Of a stretch of 64,000 nucleotides of DNA, positions 1 to 7,752 are shown piece by piece. The notes beneath the pieces were generated by a model. The model worked only from the letters and a program-made list of their open reading frames with translations. It was not told where the DNA came from and searched no databases. This stretch comes from JAIXWP01 sp964428835. Lineage in GTDB: Bacteria; Bacteroidota; Bacteroidia; Flavobacteriales_D; Sanyastnellaceae. The number at the start of each line of letters is the position of its first letter. Positions within the stretch are counted from its first letter, which is position 1. The position numbers and the translations under genes were made by a program. The DNA is taken from the NCBI GenBank assembly GCA_964428835.1, contig CAYRZQ010000017.1, forward strand, positions 1-64,000, in the 5' to 3' direction.

Positions 1-161
1 AAATTTAGAGACTTTTCAACAAATAAGCTGTCAACCTATTTCATGAGAGAACAATAGGAGTATGAGTATGAGTAGGAAGTAGGAGTAGGAGCATAAAGGC
101 TTGATCTGCGTTTTTATTCATTCTGATTGTGATTGTGTTTGTGATTCTGAACGTGCTCGAG

Positions 162-245
162 ACTGGAAACTGATTTTTAGAATGAGAATGAGAATCGGAA
201 TGAGAATGAATATAGGGGCGAGGGGAATAGGGGATAGGAAATAGG
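162..245. repeat. Dispersed composite repeat, copy 1
   Basis: Positions 162-189 are identical over 28 bp to 3476-3503. The following hexameric GAGAAT/GAATGA tract and a GGGGCGAGGGG...GGATAGGAAATAGG tail (198-245) recur at 3512-3560 and, for the tail, at 3305-3344. The rest of 1-403 is similar purine-rich short-period sequence (TATGAG, TAGGAG/TAGGAA). No convincing gene is seen in it; the open frames there encode only repeat-derived peptides. Confidence 0.8.
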
Positions 246-266
246 AAAAAAAGCAACCCCTTGTAG

Positions 267-286
267 AGACGCCATTTATGGCGTCT
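267..286. repeat. 20-bp palindrome, REP-like
   Basis: AGACGCCAT and ATGGCGTCT are perfect inverted arms separated by TT, preceded by TTGTAG. From memory, palindromes of this TTGTAGAGACG type are scattered through many Bacteroidota and cyanobacterial genomes; that family link is recall and has not been tested. Confidence 0.6.
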
Positions 287-343
287 GAAGCGTGCGGAAT
301 ATGAGTAGCGGTAGGAAGTAGGAGTTCGATTTTATTTTAAAAT

Positions 344-381
344 AAAAAAAAGCGCCCTCATTCTCGAGGGCGCTTTTTTTT
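344..381 (-). terminator. Intrinsic terminator of the 404-3258 operon
   Basis: GCGCCCTC (352-359) pairs with GAGGGCGC (366-373) around a 6-nt loop, flanked by an A tract before and a T tract after on the plus strand. It would act in both directions, and it lies about 23 bp past the stop of the minus-strand gene at 404. Confidence 0.85.
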
Positions 382-403
382 CTTTTGAATAATTTATTCT
401 GTT

Positions 404-2212
404 CTATTGCTTTACAAATCGATGATTTGAAGAGTGACATTGAACGAAGTACACCCCTGCTTCGAAGCGTTGCAGGTCAATGGTAAATTGATTAGTAGTC
501 ACATTAAACTCCATCAGTACTTGACCGATTGCATTGATCAACTTTACAGGGCCGATTACTGTAGTGCTTACGATATGCACAGCATGAGTAGCTGGATTTG
601 GATATAACTGCACATTACTTTCCATTATTTCATCCACTCCTACAGGGGTGAAATTGAAGTTGGCCGACGTCGCACTGCATGCATTCGCCCCCGTCCCGTT
701 ACTAATTTCAACACTATAAACACCCGCTACCAATGGATTGAATGTTTGTCCATTAGCATTGGCGATGGCAATACCATTGAAAAACCATTGATAGGAATAG
801 CCGGTTTGATTGCATGTTAGCACATTTCCATTGGCCGTGATAGTTGGAGTTGGGAGTTGAATTAATTGCAAGTTATACGCTTCTTGCACAACACAGCTAC
901 CTTGTGTGGCCACAAGCGTATAAATGCCGCTGGCAGTAACGGTTGTCGTATTTGATGTACTTCCTGAACTCCATGTGTAGGTGTCAAACACATCCGCCAC
1001 AGTGATCGTCTGTGGGTCTCCTTCACATGAATTGCCAGATTCAACAAAAGTGATTGGCGTTGTGAGTTGGAAGTTGGTAGTCACACTGCTCGTTACACTG
1101 CAACCGTTATCGGTAACAGTTACTTCATAGTTCCCTGGTTGCGTGATTTCGATGGAAGAAGATTGTTCACCTGTAGACCAAACAATGTTATCATAAGTAT
1201 TTGCGGGAAGACTTAAGATATAAGGTGTGTTCTGACAGTTGTTGCCGATGACGCTGATTGAAGGTGCAGCAATAGCACATACATTGAATGTTTGACAAGC
1301 TACTGCACTCCATTCACCTGTTTCACTTTGCACGCGAACACAGATAGTATGACTTCCTGTGAGATTGGCGGGGAGATTAATTTCAAAAGTTTCATTAATC
1401 ACATTGCCCTCCTCCACAAGTAGGGCAATGCCATTGCCAATGCCAGGATCGTTGTCGAAATAATATTCGGCCGCTACGAGATTGAATACGCCTGTATTGT
1501 TCGTCACTGTAACTGTTAATGCGGAGTACAATGACCAAATTCCGGAATTGTCTTTCACGCGGATATAGAGGCGATGCACCCCTGTGGCGATCCCCGCTGC
1601 ACTCACTTCCAGTGCCGCAGGAAACGATACATTATTCAAATCAATAGAATTGGCATTTCCAAAACCAGGATCTGTATCGAAATAATATTCCGCTTCTACA
1701 ATCTCTTGCATTGAGCTTCCTACTACTTGAATCAGCTTTTTATCGTATAGACTCCACAGGCCGGAATTGTCTCTCACTCGGATATACAGATTATGAATTC
1801 CGTTGGGCAATCCCGATACGTCAACACTAAATTGACCATCAATCGCAGCATCGCTTACCGCGATTTGGGTTCCTTCTCCAAATCCGGGATCTTCATTGAA
1901 AAAGTACTCCACGGCATTGAGTGTGACAATGGTTGAATTGCCAATAATTTGAACAAGATCCTTATCATACAAGCTCCAAACACCTTCGTTGTTTTTTACT
2001 TCTATGTACAGCATGTGCACTCCATTACTCAAACCGGAAACGTTTACGTCGAAGGCTTGATCGATGGAGTTTGCACTCGGAAAATTTAAATTTTGATAGC
2101 CGTTTGATGGACTATCAAAATAGATGCGTGCCTCTTGAAGTGTTTGTCCCATCAGTGTTTGCACCGTTAGGCCACACAACGCGAGCAGCATCCAGTGGAT
2201 GTGCTTTCTCAT
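404..2212 (-). CDS. Secreted repeat protein with T9SS type A sorting domain
   Basis: The 602-residue protein has a signal peptide (ends near LMGQ), then four tandem units of about 75 residues. Each carries an EYYFDxDPGFG-type element followed by G(V/I)HxLYIRVxDNSGxWSLY. Two Ig-like segments with PxIxxxGNxxxC/SGxYxV patterns follow, and then a C-terminal sorting domain of about 70 residues (LYPNPATHAV ... FEAGVYFVQ ... RFVKQ). In known T9SS substrates that domain directs export across the outer membrane and is removed at the cell surface. Its start overlaps the stop of the upstream beta-helix gene by ATGA, so the two are translationally coupled. No enzyme domain is visible. A role in surface adhesion or display is inference. 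Confidence 0.85.
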   Translation of the reverse strand: MRKHIHWMLLALCGLTVQTLMGQTLQEARIYFDSPSNGYQNLNFPSANSIDQAFDVNVSGLSNGVHMLYIEVKNNEGVWSLYDKDLVQIIGNSTIVTLNAVEYFFNEDPGFGEGTQIAVSDAAIDGQFSVDVSGLPNGIHNLYIRVRDNSGLWSLYDKKLIQVVGSSMQEIVEAEYYFDTDPGFGNANSIDLNNVSFPAALEVSAAGIATGVHRLYIRVKDNSGIWSLYSALTVTVTNNTGVFNLVAAEYYFDNDPGIGNGIALLVEEGNVINETFEINLPANLTGSHTICVRVQSETGEWSAVACQTFNVCAIAAPSISVIGNNCQNTPYILSLPANTYDNIVWSTGEQSSSIEITQPGNYEVTVTDNGCSVTSSVTTNFQLTTPITFVESGNSCEGDPQTITVADVFDTYTWSSGSTSNTTTVTASGIYTLVATQGSCVVQEAYNLQLIQLPTPTITANGNVLTCNQTGYSYQWFFNGIAIANANGQTFNPLVAGVYSVEISNGTGANACSATSANFNFTPVGVDEIMESNVQLYPNPATHAVHIVSTTVIGPVKLINAIGQVLMEFNVTTNQFTIDLQRFEAGVYFVQCHSSNHRFVKQ

Positions 2213-3258
2213 TGGCCGCTTCCGTTTGCGTTAAGGTTAATGATAAGCGTACCGCCTTGTGGTACTGTGGACGACTCCAATGAGAAGTTGAGAATTTGTG
2301 GTGAGCCGCTATCTGAGCCAATAGGGCTAAAGTTGAATATTCCACCATAGATTCCAATGTCGCTTCCGTCACTGGCAGCATTATTTCCCAATGAAGAAGA
2401 ATTCAAATCAAGATTGAATGTGTATTCATACGTACCAGTGTTAACGAAGCTAACAAATTGCGGGTTAACGTTTACAAAGTTTCCGTTGCCACTAATGGAT
2501 CCAAATGTTGCGCCGGTGTACGAAACGAAAATGTTGTTGTTGTATGAGCATGCAGTGCAAGTACTGCTGAGGCTATTGATAACCCCCGCGAAGGAGGCGA
2601 TGATGCTATTGGTATATTGAATATTCGTTCCAGAGCATGCACCGGCGAAGGTGGCGATACCTGTGTGAATCAATAAACAATGATCGAAAAGTGTTCCTGT
2701 CGGGCCATTGAGCAAGATCACATTGGACTGAAAATTTTGAAGATAGCAGTTGCGGAAAATGAGGTTCGCATCGAAATCGCCCAAGTTGATAGGGTTGCTG
2801 GTAGTTGAAACGATGATTGACCCCTCAAAAACCCAGTTGTTATGAGTGCTCGCGCCCATAGCAATTGGAACACTCGAAGAGATAAAACATCCAGATATGA
2901 CGACGTTGTTAATGGTGAGACCATTGTTGCTCGTGATAGTGTTCATTCTCAATCCTTTTAGTATGGATCCGCCCGAACCTGTAATAAATGTCATTTGTTC
3001 GACCTGGCTGTTGTAGGGCGAAAAAGTAGGGTTGTGACCTGCGCCCATGATTACAAGTCTTTTGTTTAAAAGGATGTTCCCATAACTGGTTTGAGAAGGC
3101 TGCACATAGAGTGTGTCATCATTGCTCACCGCGTTAACGGCTTCTTGCAATGATGTGTAGTCAGCAGTCGCACCAGATTCATTATTTACAGTGAATACAC
3201 TGGCGTGTGAAACAAAGGCCATAAAAATGGCACAAAGGCTAAGGAGATTTTTTTTCAT
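2209..3258 (-). CDS. Exported right-handed beta-helix-like protein
   Basis: The 349-residue protein starts with a clear signal peptide (to about residue 19, ending SHA). An ADYTSLQEAVNAVSNDDTLYVQPS segment opens a region rich in short N/V/I strands (NLIFRNCYLQNF, LFDHCLLIHTG) typical of parallel beta-helix or pectate-lyase-like folds. No catalytic residues can be assigned. It ends at GSGQ with no T9SS sorting domain, unlike its operon partner at 404-2212, with which it overlaps by 4 bp. The two may form one surface assembly, or the partner's export domain may once have been part of the same protein. Both ideas are inference. Confidence 0.75.
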   Translation of the reverse strand: MKKNLLSLCAIFMAFVSHASVFTVNNESGATADYTSLQEAVNAVSNDDTLYVQPSQTSYGNILLNKRLVIMGAGHNPTFSPYNSQVEQMTFITGSGGSILKGLRMNTITSNNGLTINNVVISGCFISSSVPIAMGASTHNNWVFEGSIIVSTTSNPINLGDFDANLIFRNCYLQNFQSNVILLNGPTGTLFDHCLLIHTGIATFAGACSGTNIQYTNSIIASFAGVINSLSSTCTACSYNNNIFVSYTGATFGSISGNGNFVNVNPQFVSFVNTGTYEYTFNLDLNSSSLGNNAASDGSDIGIYGGIFNFSPIGSDSGSPQILNFSLESSTVPQGGTLIINLNANGSGQ

Positions 3259-3304
3259 GGTTGGTTTAGATTTGGGATAAAAATAGTAAAATTAGGCGAG
3301 AGGC

Positions 3305-3410
3305 GAATGAGAGGGGCGAGGGGCGATAGGGGATAGGAAATAGGTTTTTGATCAAATTAAAGCAAACCTCTCTGCGTTACTTTGCGTCCTCTGCGCCTCT
3401 GCGGTGAAAT
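3305..3410. repeat. Dispersed repeat tail copy plus CTCTGCG-type repeat
   Basis: 3305-3344 repeats the GGGGCGAGGGGCGATAGGGGATAGGAAATAGG tail of the other copies. 3368-3410 is a run of TCTGCG/TTTGCG words (CTCTGCGTTACTTTGCGTCC, then CTCTGCGCCTCTGCGGTGAAA). I recall similar TTTGCGGTGAA-type tracts as widespread interspersed sequence in bacterial genomes. No gene is visible between 3259 and 3617. Confidence 0.6.
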
Positions 3411-3475
3411 GATACTTGGAAAATTCGAGGAATTATTTCAGCCATAAGAGTAATTTGAATCTGAACACGTTCTTT

Positions 3476-3592
3476 ACTGGAAACTGATTTTTAGAATGAG
3501 AATCACAATCAGAATGAGAATGAATAGAGGGGCGAGGGGCGATAAGGAATAGGAAATAGGGAATAGGAGTAGGAATAGGAATTGGAGTAGGA
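3476..3592. repeat. Dispersed composite repeat, copy 2
   Basis: Positions 3476-3503 equal 162-189. A GAATGA-type hexamer tract, the GGGGCGAGGGG tail and a TAGGAA/TAGGAG tract follow. The latter runs to within about 40 bp of the next start codon, so it forms most of that gene's upstream region. Confidence 0.8.
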
Positions 3593-3629
3593 TGGAAGAT
3601 TTATCGGTGTAGAACTGGTGATAGAAAAC

Positions 3630-4094
3630 ATGTACAAAATTGTTGTCATATCATTTCTTTTTTTCGGTGCTTTGAAGAATTATGGGCAGGATTCTTTGCG
3701 CTTCTTTCTTCCGAAAATGGAATGGCAGATTTTAGATACCTCAAAACTCGAAGAGGATATTCCAAGTAACTATACAGATTTTATTATTTATTCGGAGAAG
3801 AATGCCTGCTACTATCTATGCAAAAGCGGATTCAATGTGATGAATAATGACAGCACTGTGATTTTAGCTATTGAGAGCGTCAACGTTTATCGCCTTAAAC
3901 TGCGATCAACCTCCGGTCGTGGTGTGATGAAACTAATATGGAATGAGTCATTGTTTACAAGACCAAAAAAAATAATTAGAATAAAGAGTTTTAATCTTTC
4001 AGAAGATCAGATAGTACTAAACAACAAAATATACTATCGCTTTCCCCAAGAACGCGTCCATTTCAGCAGACCCACGAAGATCCTGAAAGTTTAA
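3630..4094 (+). CDS. Small exported protein of unknown function
   Basis: I choose the ATG at 3630 over the in-frame GTG at 3618 because it begins a clean signal peptide (MYKIVVISFLFFGALKNYGQ). The mature part, about 135 residues, is basic toward the C-terminus, with several Lys/Arg pairs and no motif I recognise. The gene stands alone, between a repeat tract and a convergent rRNA/tRNA methyltransferase gene. No lipobox is present, so it is probably periplasmic. Function unknown. Confidence 0.6.
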   Translation: MYKIVVISFLFFGALKNYGQDSLRFFLPKMEWQILDTSKLEEDIPSNYTDFIIYSEKNACYYLCKSGFNVMNNDSTVILAIESVNVYRLKLRSTSGRGVMKLIWNESLFTRPKKIIRIKSFNLSEDQIVLNNKIYYRFPQERVHFSRPTKILKV

Positions 4095-4120
4095 CCCCTT
4101 ACTATAAAACTCCAAACTCC

Positions 4121-4138
4121 TCCCGATAGCTATCGGGA
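4121..4138. repeat. 18-bp perfect palindrome TCCCGATAGC/TATCGGGA
   Basis: The palindrome TCCCGATAGCTATCGGGA lies between two convergent genes (3630-4094 and 4162-4692). The arms have no spacer, so it is a poor hairpin terminator. It resembles palindromes I recall as repeated in Bacteroidota intergenic regions. Confidence 0.6.
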
Positions 4139-4161
4139 TTCCAAAATCCAAACTCCAATTT

Positions 4162-4692
4162 CTAACTTCTAAGTTTTCCGAATATCTCATACAACACGAT
4201 CCCTCCGGCCACGGCTACGTTGAGGGAGTGCTTGGTGCCGTGTTGAGCGATTTCGATTACACCGTCACTTGCGGCAATGGTCGCCTGATCTACTCCATCC
4301 ACTTCATTGCCCAATACCAAGGCCAAAGGGCCATTATAATTGAAGGATCTTAGTTCGATGGAGTTGGTGGCTTGCTCTATGCTAAAACACTTAAATCCGG
4401 CCGCTTTCAGCTCTTGAATGAGCGGCAGTGTCTCATCGCGATGTTCCCATTCCACAGTCTCGGTAGCTCCCAAGGCCGACTTCAAGACTTCACGGTGGGG
4501 TGGAGTTGGGGTGTAGCCGACACAGAAAATGCCTTTCAAAAGAAAGGCATCTGCTGTTCTAAATAAACTCCCTACGTTCAATCCGCTGCGGATATTTTCC
4601 AATATCAAGACAACAGGAATTTTATTGCTCTCACGAAACTCCTCGGGCGTCATGCGCCCGAGTTGTTCCATGCTTAATTTCTGATGATTCAT
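4162..4692 (-). CDS. TrmH/SpoU-family RNA 2'-O-methyltransferase
   Basis: The 176-residue protein has the three SPOUT motifs. They are N-I-R-S-G-L-N-V-G-S-L-F-R-T-A-D near residue 33 (motif 1, with the catalytic Asn/Arg type start), LVLGNEVDGV near 127 (motif 2) and KHSLNVAVAGGIVLYE near 153 (motif 3). Motifs 2 and 3 build the knotted SAM pocket. Family members methylate a ribose 2'-OH in tRNA or rRNA; the exact target cannot be read from the sequence. It is shorter than RlmB-type enzymes because it lacks an N-terminal substrate-binding domain. It starts 1 bp after the sppA stop, so the two form an operon. Confidence 0.88.
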   Translation of the reverse strand: MNHQKLSMEQLGRMTPEEFRESNKIPVVLILENIRSGLNVGSLFRTADAFLLKGIFCVGYTPTPPHREVLKSALGATETVEWEHRDETLPLIQELKAAGFKCFSIEQATNSIELRSFNYNGPLALVLGNEVDGVDQATIAASDGVIEIAQHGTKHSLNVAVAGGIVLYEIFGKLRS

Positions 4693-4693
4693 C

Positions 4694-6463
4694 TTAGCGA
4701 ATTACAATGAAGTACGGCAAACGCGCCTGTATTCCTCTTATGTTTTGAATAGATTTGAATTGCTCATAAAATCTGAACTCATCACCCAAAACTTCCTTCA
4801 TAATACTCGCTTGTTTTTGTCCTGTCAAATCTGCTACCAACTCCTCAAATGGATCTTTCATTTTTGGATAATCGATGGTGCTATACTCGCTGATTCCAGC
4901 TTTTTCAGCGGCATACTTAATTGCTGCACGCATATCTCCCAACTCATCCACAAGTCCCAAACCAAGCGCATCCTCACCGCTCCATACGCGGCCTTGACCG
5001 ATGCTGTCAACTTCTGCTTGCGTCTTCTTTCTTCCTGCTGCTACTTTAGATGTAAAGTCATCATAAATCTGTGCTACCATATTTTGCATCACTTTCATTT
5101 CATATTCATCCAATGGCTTGGTGACAGTCAATGCATCCGAGTGCGCGTTGGTTTCATAAGTGTCGAATGTCAATCCGATTTTGTTATTCAAAAATTTCTG
5201 CATGTTTGGAATGACCCCAAAGACTCCGATTGAACCTGTGATGGTGTTTGGATTGGCAAAAATTCTATCAGCACTGCACGCGATATAATATCCGCCACTC
5301 GCTGCATAGTCGCCCATACTCACAATCAAAGGCTTGCCGCTCTTTTTGATCAATTCAGTCTCTCTCCAAATCACATCCGATGCAAGTGCGCTACCACCTG
5401 GTGAATTCACACGGAACACGATCGCCTTCACTTTCTCGTTTTCACGGGCTTCTTTCAAGGCATTCGCTATTCTATCACTGCCTATTGTTTGATCATCGCC
5501 TTCACCACTCTCAATAGCTCCTTCAGCATACACTACAGCAATTTGAGTGTCTTTCGAATCTTCTTTTACTGAACTCTTTCGGTATTCTGCCACTGATATA
5601 AACTCTATATCATCTTTACTATCCGCTGCGATACCCAGTTTTTCTTTCATGTTATTCATGATTTCATCACGATACACAAGGCCGTTTACGAGACCACTCT
5701 TTTTAAGCACATCATTGTCCATTAATGATATAGAGTCGGCAGCCTGGTTTAGAAAATCAATGCTCACATTGCGCTCTTTCGAGATACCTTCCAACATTGT
5801 CTTCCAAATGTCACCAACATAAGTACTGATTTGTTGACGATTTTCTGGAGTCATTTGTTCGTACATAAATGGCTCTACAGCACTTTTGAATTTGTTGTTT
5901 GGGCCACGAATAACTTGAGCTTCGATTTCGAGTTTGTCAAACATCTTTTTGAAAAACATGAGTTCTGATGACAAACCGCGCCAGTCAAATGTACCTGTTG
6001 GGAACATATAGACTTCATTCGCAGCAGAGGCTATGTAGTAGCCGCCTTGCATATAGTTCTCGCCATACGCAACAATCCATTTACCGCTATTTTTAAAATC
6101 TAATAAGGCGTTGCGTACGTCAAGCATCGTGCTGGGAGCAGCAGAAAATAGCTCCACTTCGAGAAACAAACCTTTTATCTTATCATCGCTTTTAGCAGCT
6201 TCCAATGCCTCATAAAGGTGATTTAAACCAAGAGAACTTTCACTCGAAAACCCACTCCCATTGAAGTTAAAACTGTTCTCGCTTGCGCGATCTACGATTG
6301 CCTGATTGAGTTTTAAGTGAAGGACAGAGTTGTTTTTTACACTCACCTTTTCTTCACCACCCGATGCTGCCACTGCAATCATGATGATGAATAATACTAT
6401 CACCAAGAAAAATGCTGCGAACGTTCCGAGCATTGAGGCTAATACATTTTTTATAAAATTCAT
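4694..6463 (-). CDS. sppA: Signal peptide peptidase SppA, 67K type
   Basis: The 589-residue S49 peptidase is the long, two-domain form. An N-terminal transmembrane anchor (residues about 4-34) precedes an inactive-like S49 repeat containing YMQGGYYIASAANEVYMFPTGTFDWRG and the candidate catalytic Lys in the following helix. The C-terminal repeat carries VNSPGGSALASDVIWRE and the nucleophile region GDYAASGGYYIACSAD. In this family the Ser comes from the second repeat and the Lys from the first. It degrades cleaved signal peptides in the inner membrane. The gene is divergent from folK and is followed at 1 bp by the TrmH-family gene. Confidence 0.93.
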   Translation of the reverse strand: MNFIKNVLASMLGTFAAFFLVIVLFIIMIAVAASGGEEKVSVKNNSVLHLKLNQAIVDRASENSFNFNGSGFSSESSLGLNHLYEALEAAKSDDKIKGLFLEVELFSAAPSTMLDVRNALLDFKNSGKWIVAYGENYMQGGYYIASAANEVYMFPTGTFDWRGLSSELMFFKKMFDKLEIEAQVIRGPNNKFKSAVEPFMYEQMTPENRQQISTYVGDIWKTMLEGISKERNVSIDFLNQAADSISLMDNDVLKKSGLVNGLVYRDEIMNNMKEKLGIAADSKDDIEFISVAEYRKSSVKEDSKDTQIAVVYAEGAIESGEGDDQTIGSDRIANALKEARENEKVKAIVFRVNSPGGSALASDVIWRETELIKKSGKPLIVSMGDYAASGGYYIACSADRIFANPNTITGSIGVFGVIPNMQKFLNNKIGLTFDTYETNAHSDALTVTKPLDEYEMKVMQNMVAQIYDDFTSKVAAGRKKTQAEVDSIGQGRVWSGEDALGLGLVDELGDMRAAIKYAAEKAGISEYSTIDYPKMKDPFEELVADLTGQKQASIMKEVLGDEFRFYEQFKSIQNIRGIQARLPYFIVIR

Positions 6464-6591
6464 GTTGTGTTTTTTCTAATTAACAGCTCAAAAATAATTA
6501 GAGTATTGTAAATCAAGCGCAACGAATACATAAACGGCTCGTTTTCCTATTTAAAGGCGCATTTTCATTTTTAAGGTACCGACATTGGTGC

Positions 6592-6599
6592 TACTTTCG
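6592..6599 (+). promoter_or_regulatory. -7 box of folK (one mismatch)
   Basis: TACTTTCG matches TAnnTTTG at 7 of 8 positions and ends 6 bp before the folK ATG. With the start site 10 nt from the first T, the leader would be about 4 nt. Confidence 0.5.
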
Positions 6600-6605
6600 T
6601 GCCTG

Positions 6606-7103
6606 ATGAATACAAATACCGTAGTGTTGTGCATAGGAGGAAATCTCGGTGATAGACTTGAAAATCTTGAGGAAACCAGAGATTTTATTGAGTTTAATAT
6701 TGGCGATATTGTCGAGGCATCCTCAATTTATGAGTCGCCAGCGTGGGGTATGGAGGCTGCTCCTGAGTTTTTAAACCAAATCCTAGTGGTTAAAAGCACT
6801 CTTAACCATCTGCAATTGTTGAATGAAATAAAGGAACTGGAGGAGTTTTACGGCCGCACCCGCGTTGCTGGAAAATATACCTCACGTGAAATGGACGTTG
6901 ATATCATTTATTTCAACGAGGATGTATTAGAGGATGAAAAGATCACAGTCCCACACCCAAGATTACAAGAACGCAAATTCGTGCTGACTCCTCTCGCTGA
7001 AGTACTGCCAGAATTTGTTCATCCAGTATTGAAAAAATCAAGTGTCGAACTCCTCAAGGATTGTCAAGATACTGCAATGGTAAAGAAAGTTGACGCCTTA
7101 TAA
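6606..7103 (+). CDS. folK: 2-amino-4-hydroxy-6-hydroxymethyldihydropteridine diphosphokinase (HPPK)
   Basis: HPPK transfers pyrophosphate from ATP to 6-hydroxymethyl-dihydropterin in folate synthesis, in the cytosol. The ATG at 6606 places the first strand TVVLCIGGNLGDRLENL directly after the start. The upstream in-frame TTG at 6585 would lie before the likely -7 box. Diagnostic elements are IGGNLGDR, YESPAWG, and the catalytic/ATP segment TSREMDVDIIYF, followed by VPHPRLQERKFVL. At 165 residues it has the usual length. The next gene, a deoxynucleoside kinase, starts 14 bp inside its 3' end. Confidence 0.94.
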   Translation: MNTNTVVLCIGGNLGDRLENLEETRDFIEFNIGDIVEASSIYESPAWGMEAAPEFLNQILVVKSTLNHLQLLNEIKELEEFYGRTRVAGKYTSREMDVDIIYFNEDVLEDEKITVPHPRLQERKFVLTPLAEVLPEFVHPVLKKSSVELLKDCQDTAMVKKVDAL

Positions 7104-7752
7104 GTACATAAGCATTGAGGGAAACATAGGTGCAGGCAAGACAAGCCTCGCCACGCGACTTGCTCAGTTGTGGGGTGCGAGATTGGTCTTGGAGGAATTT
7201 GCCGACAATCCTTTTTTACCCAAATTCTACCAACAGCCAGAGAGGTACGCATTTCCTCTGGAATTGAGTTTTCTATCGGAGCGTTTTTCGCAATTGAAAA
7301 AAGAGGTTTCTAATGACGATATGTTTGCTCCGCTCGTTGTGAGTGATTATATCATTTCGAAGTGTCAGATTTTTGCGAAAAACAACCTTCAATCCGATGA
7401 ATATCAGCTTTTTTTGAAAATGTTTGAATTGGTAGAAGCTTCTGTGCCTAAGCCTGACCTCGTAGTATATCTTTATAAAAGTTCACCTAAATTATTATCC
7501 AATATCAAAGGAAGAGGGCGTGATTACGAACAGAATATTTCAGCAGAATATTTGGAGAATATTCATGCACAGTATATGGAGTTTATTCGACAACATGAAG
7601 AACTTCGCGTAGTGATTGTAGATACAGAGCAATTGGATTTTGTAAACAATCCCAAACATTATTTAATGATTCAACAAATCTTTCAGCGAGAATACCCTAA
7701 AGGGATTACCAGAGTTACTCTTGATGACTCAAGTCAATCGGGTGAGTTGTAG
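7090..7752 (+). CDS. Deoxynucleoside kinase
   Basis: The 220-residue kinase of the dNK/dCK/dGK family phosphorylates deoxynucleosides for salvage. The P-loop GNIGAGKTS lies at residues 11-19. The family's conserved EEF (EEFADNPFLP) follows, then the ERF/SDY segment (VVSDYIISKC) and the LID Arg cluster KGRGRDYEQ. The reading frame has a TAA at 7081-7083, so the first usable start is TTG at 7090, just nine codons before the P-loop strand. No ATG or GTG is available. It overlaps folK by 14 bp, implying coupled translation. Its 3' end overlaps the convergent GH5-like gene by 19 bp. Substrate specificity is not resolvable. Confidence 0.88.
   Translation: MTPYKYISIEGNIGAGKTSLATRLAQLWGARLVLEEFADNPFLPKFYQQPERYAFPLELSFLSERFSQLKKEVSNDDMFAPLVVSDYIISKCQIFAKNNLQSDEYQLFLKMFELVEASVPKPDLVVYLYKSSPKLLSNIKGRGRDYEQNISAEYLENIHAQYMEFIRQHEELRVVIVDTEQLDFVNNPKHYLMIQQIFQREYPKGITRVTLDDSSQSGEL

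Noticed and set aside
41..256. 71-residue ORF rich in His-Ser and Ile-Thr.
   Set aside because: It is a translation of the GAGAAT/GAATGA repeat tract and has no start context.
2071..2620. Plus-strand ORFs antisense to the secreted-protein operon.
   Set aside because: They lie wholly inside well-supported minus-strand genes with signal peptides and sorting domains, and lack domain features.
4745..5233. 162-residue plus-strand ORF inside sppA.
   Set aside because: It is a shadow of the conserved S49 peptidase gene, and its composition (Cys, Leu, Phe, His) is typical of an antisense frame.
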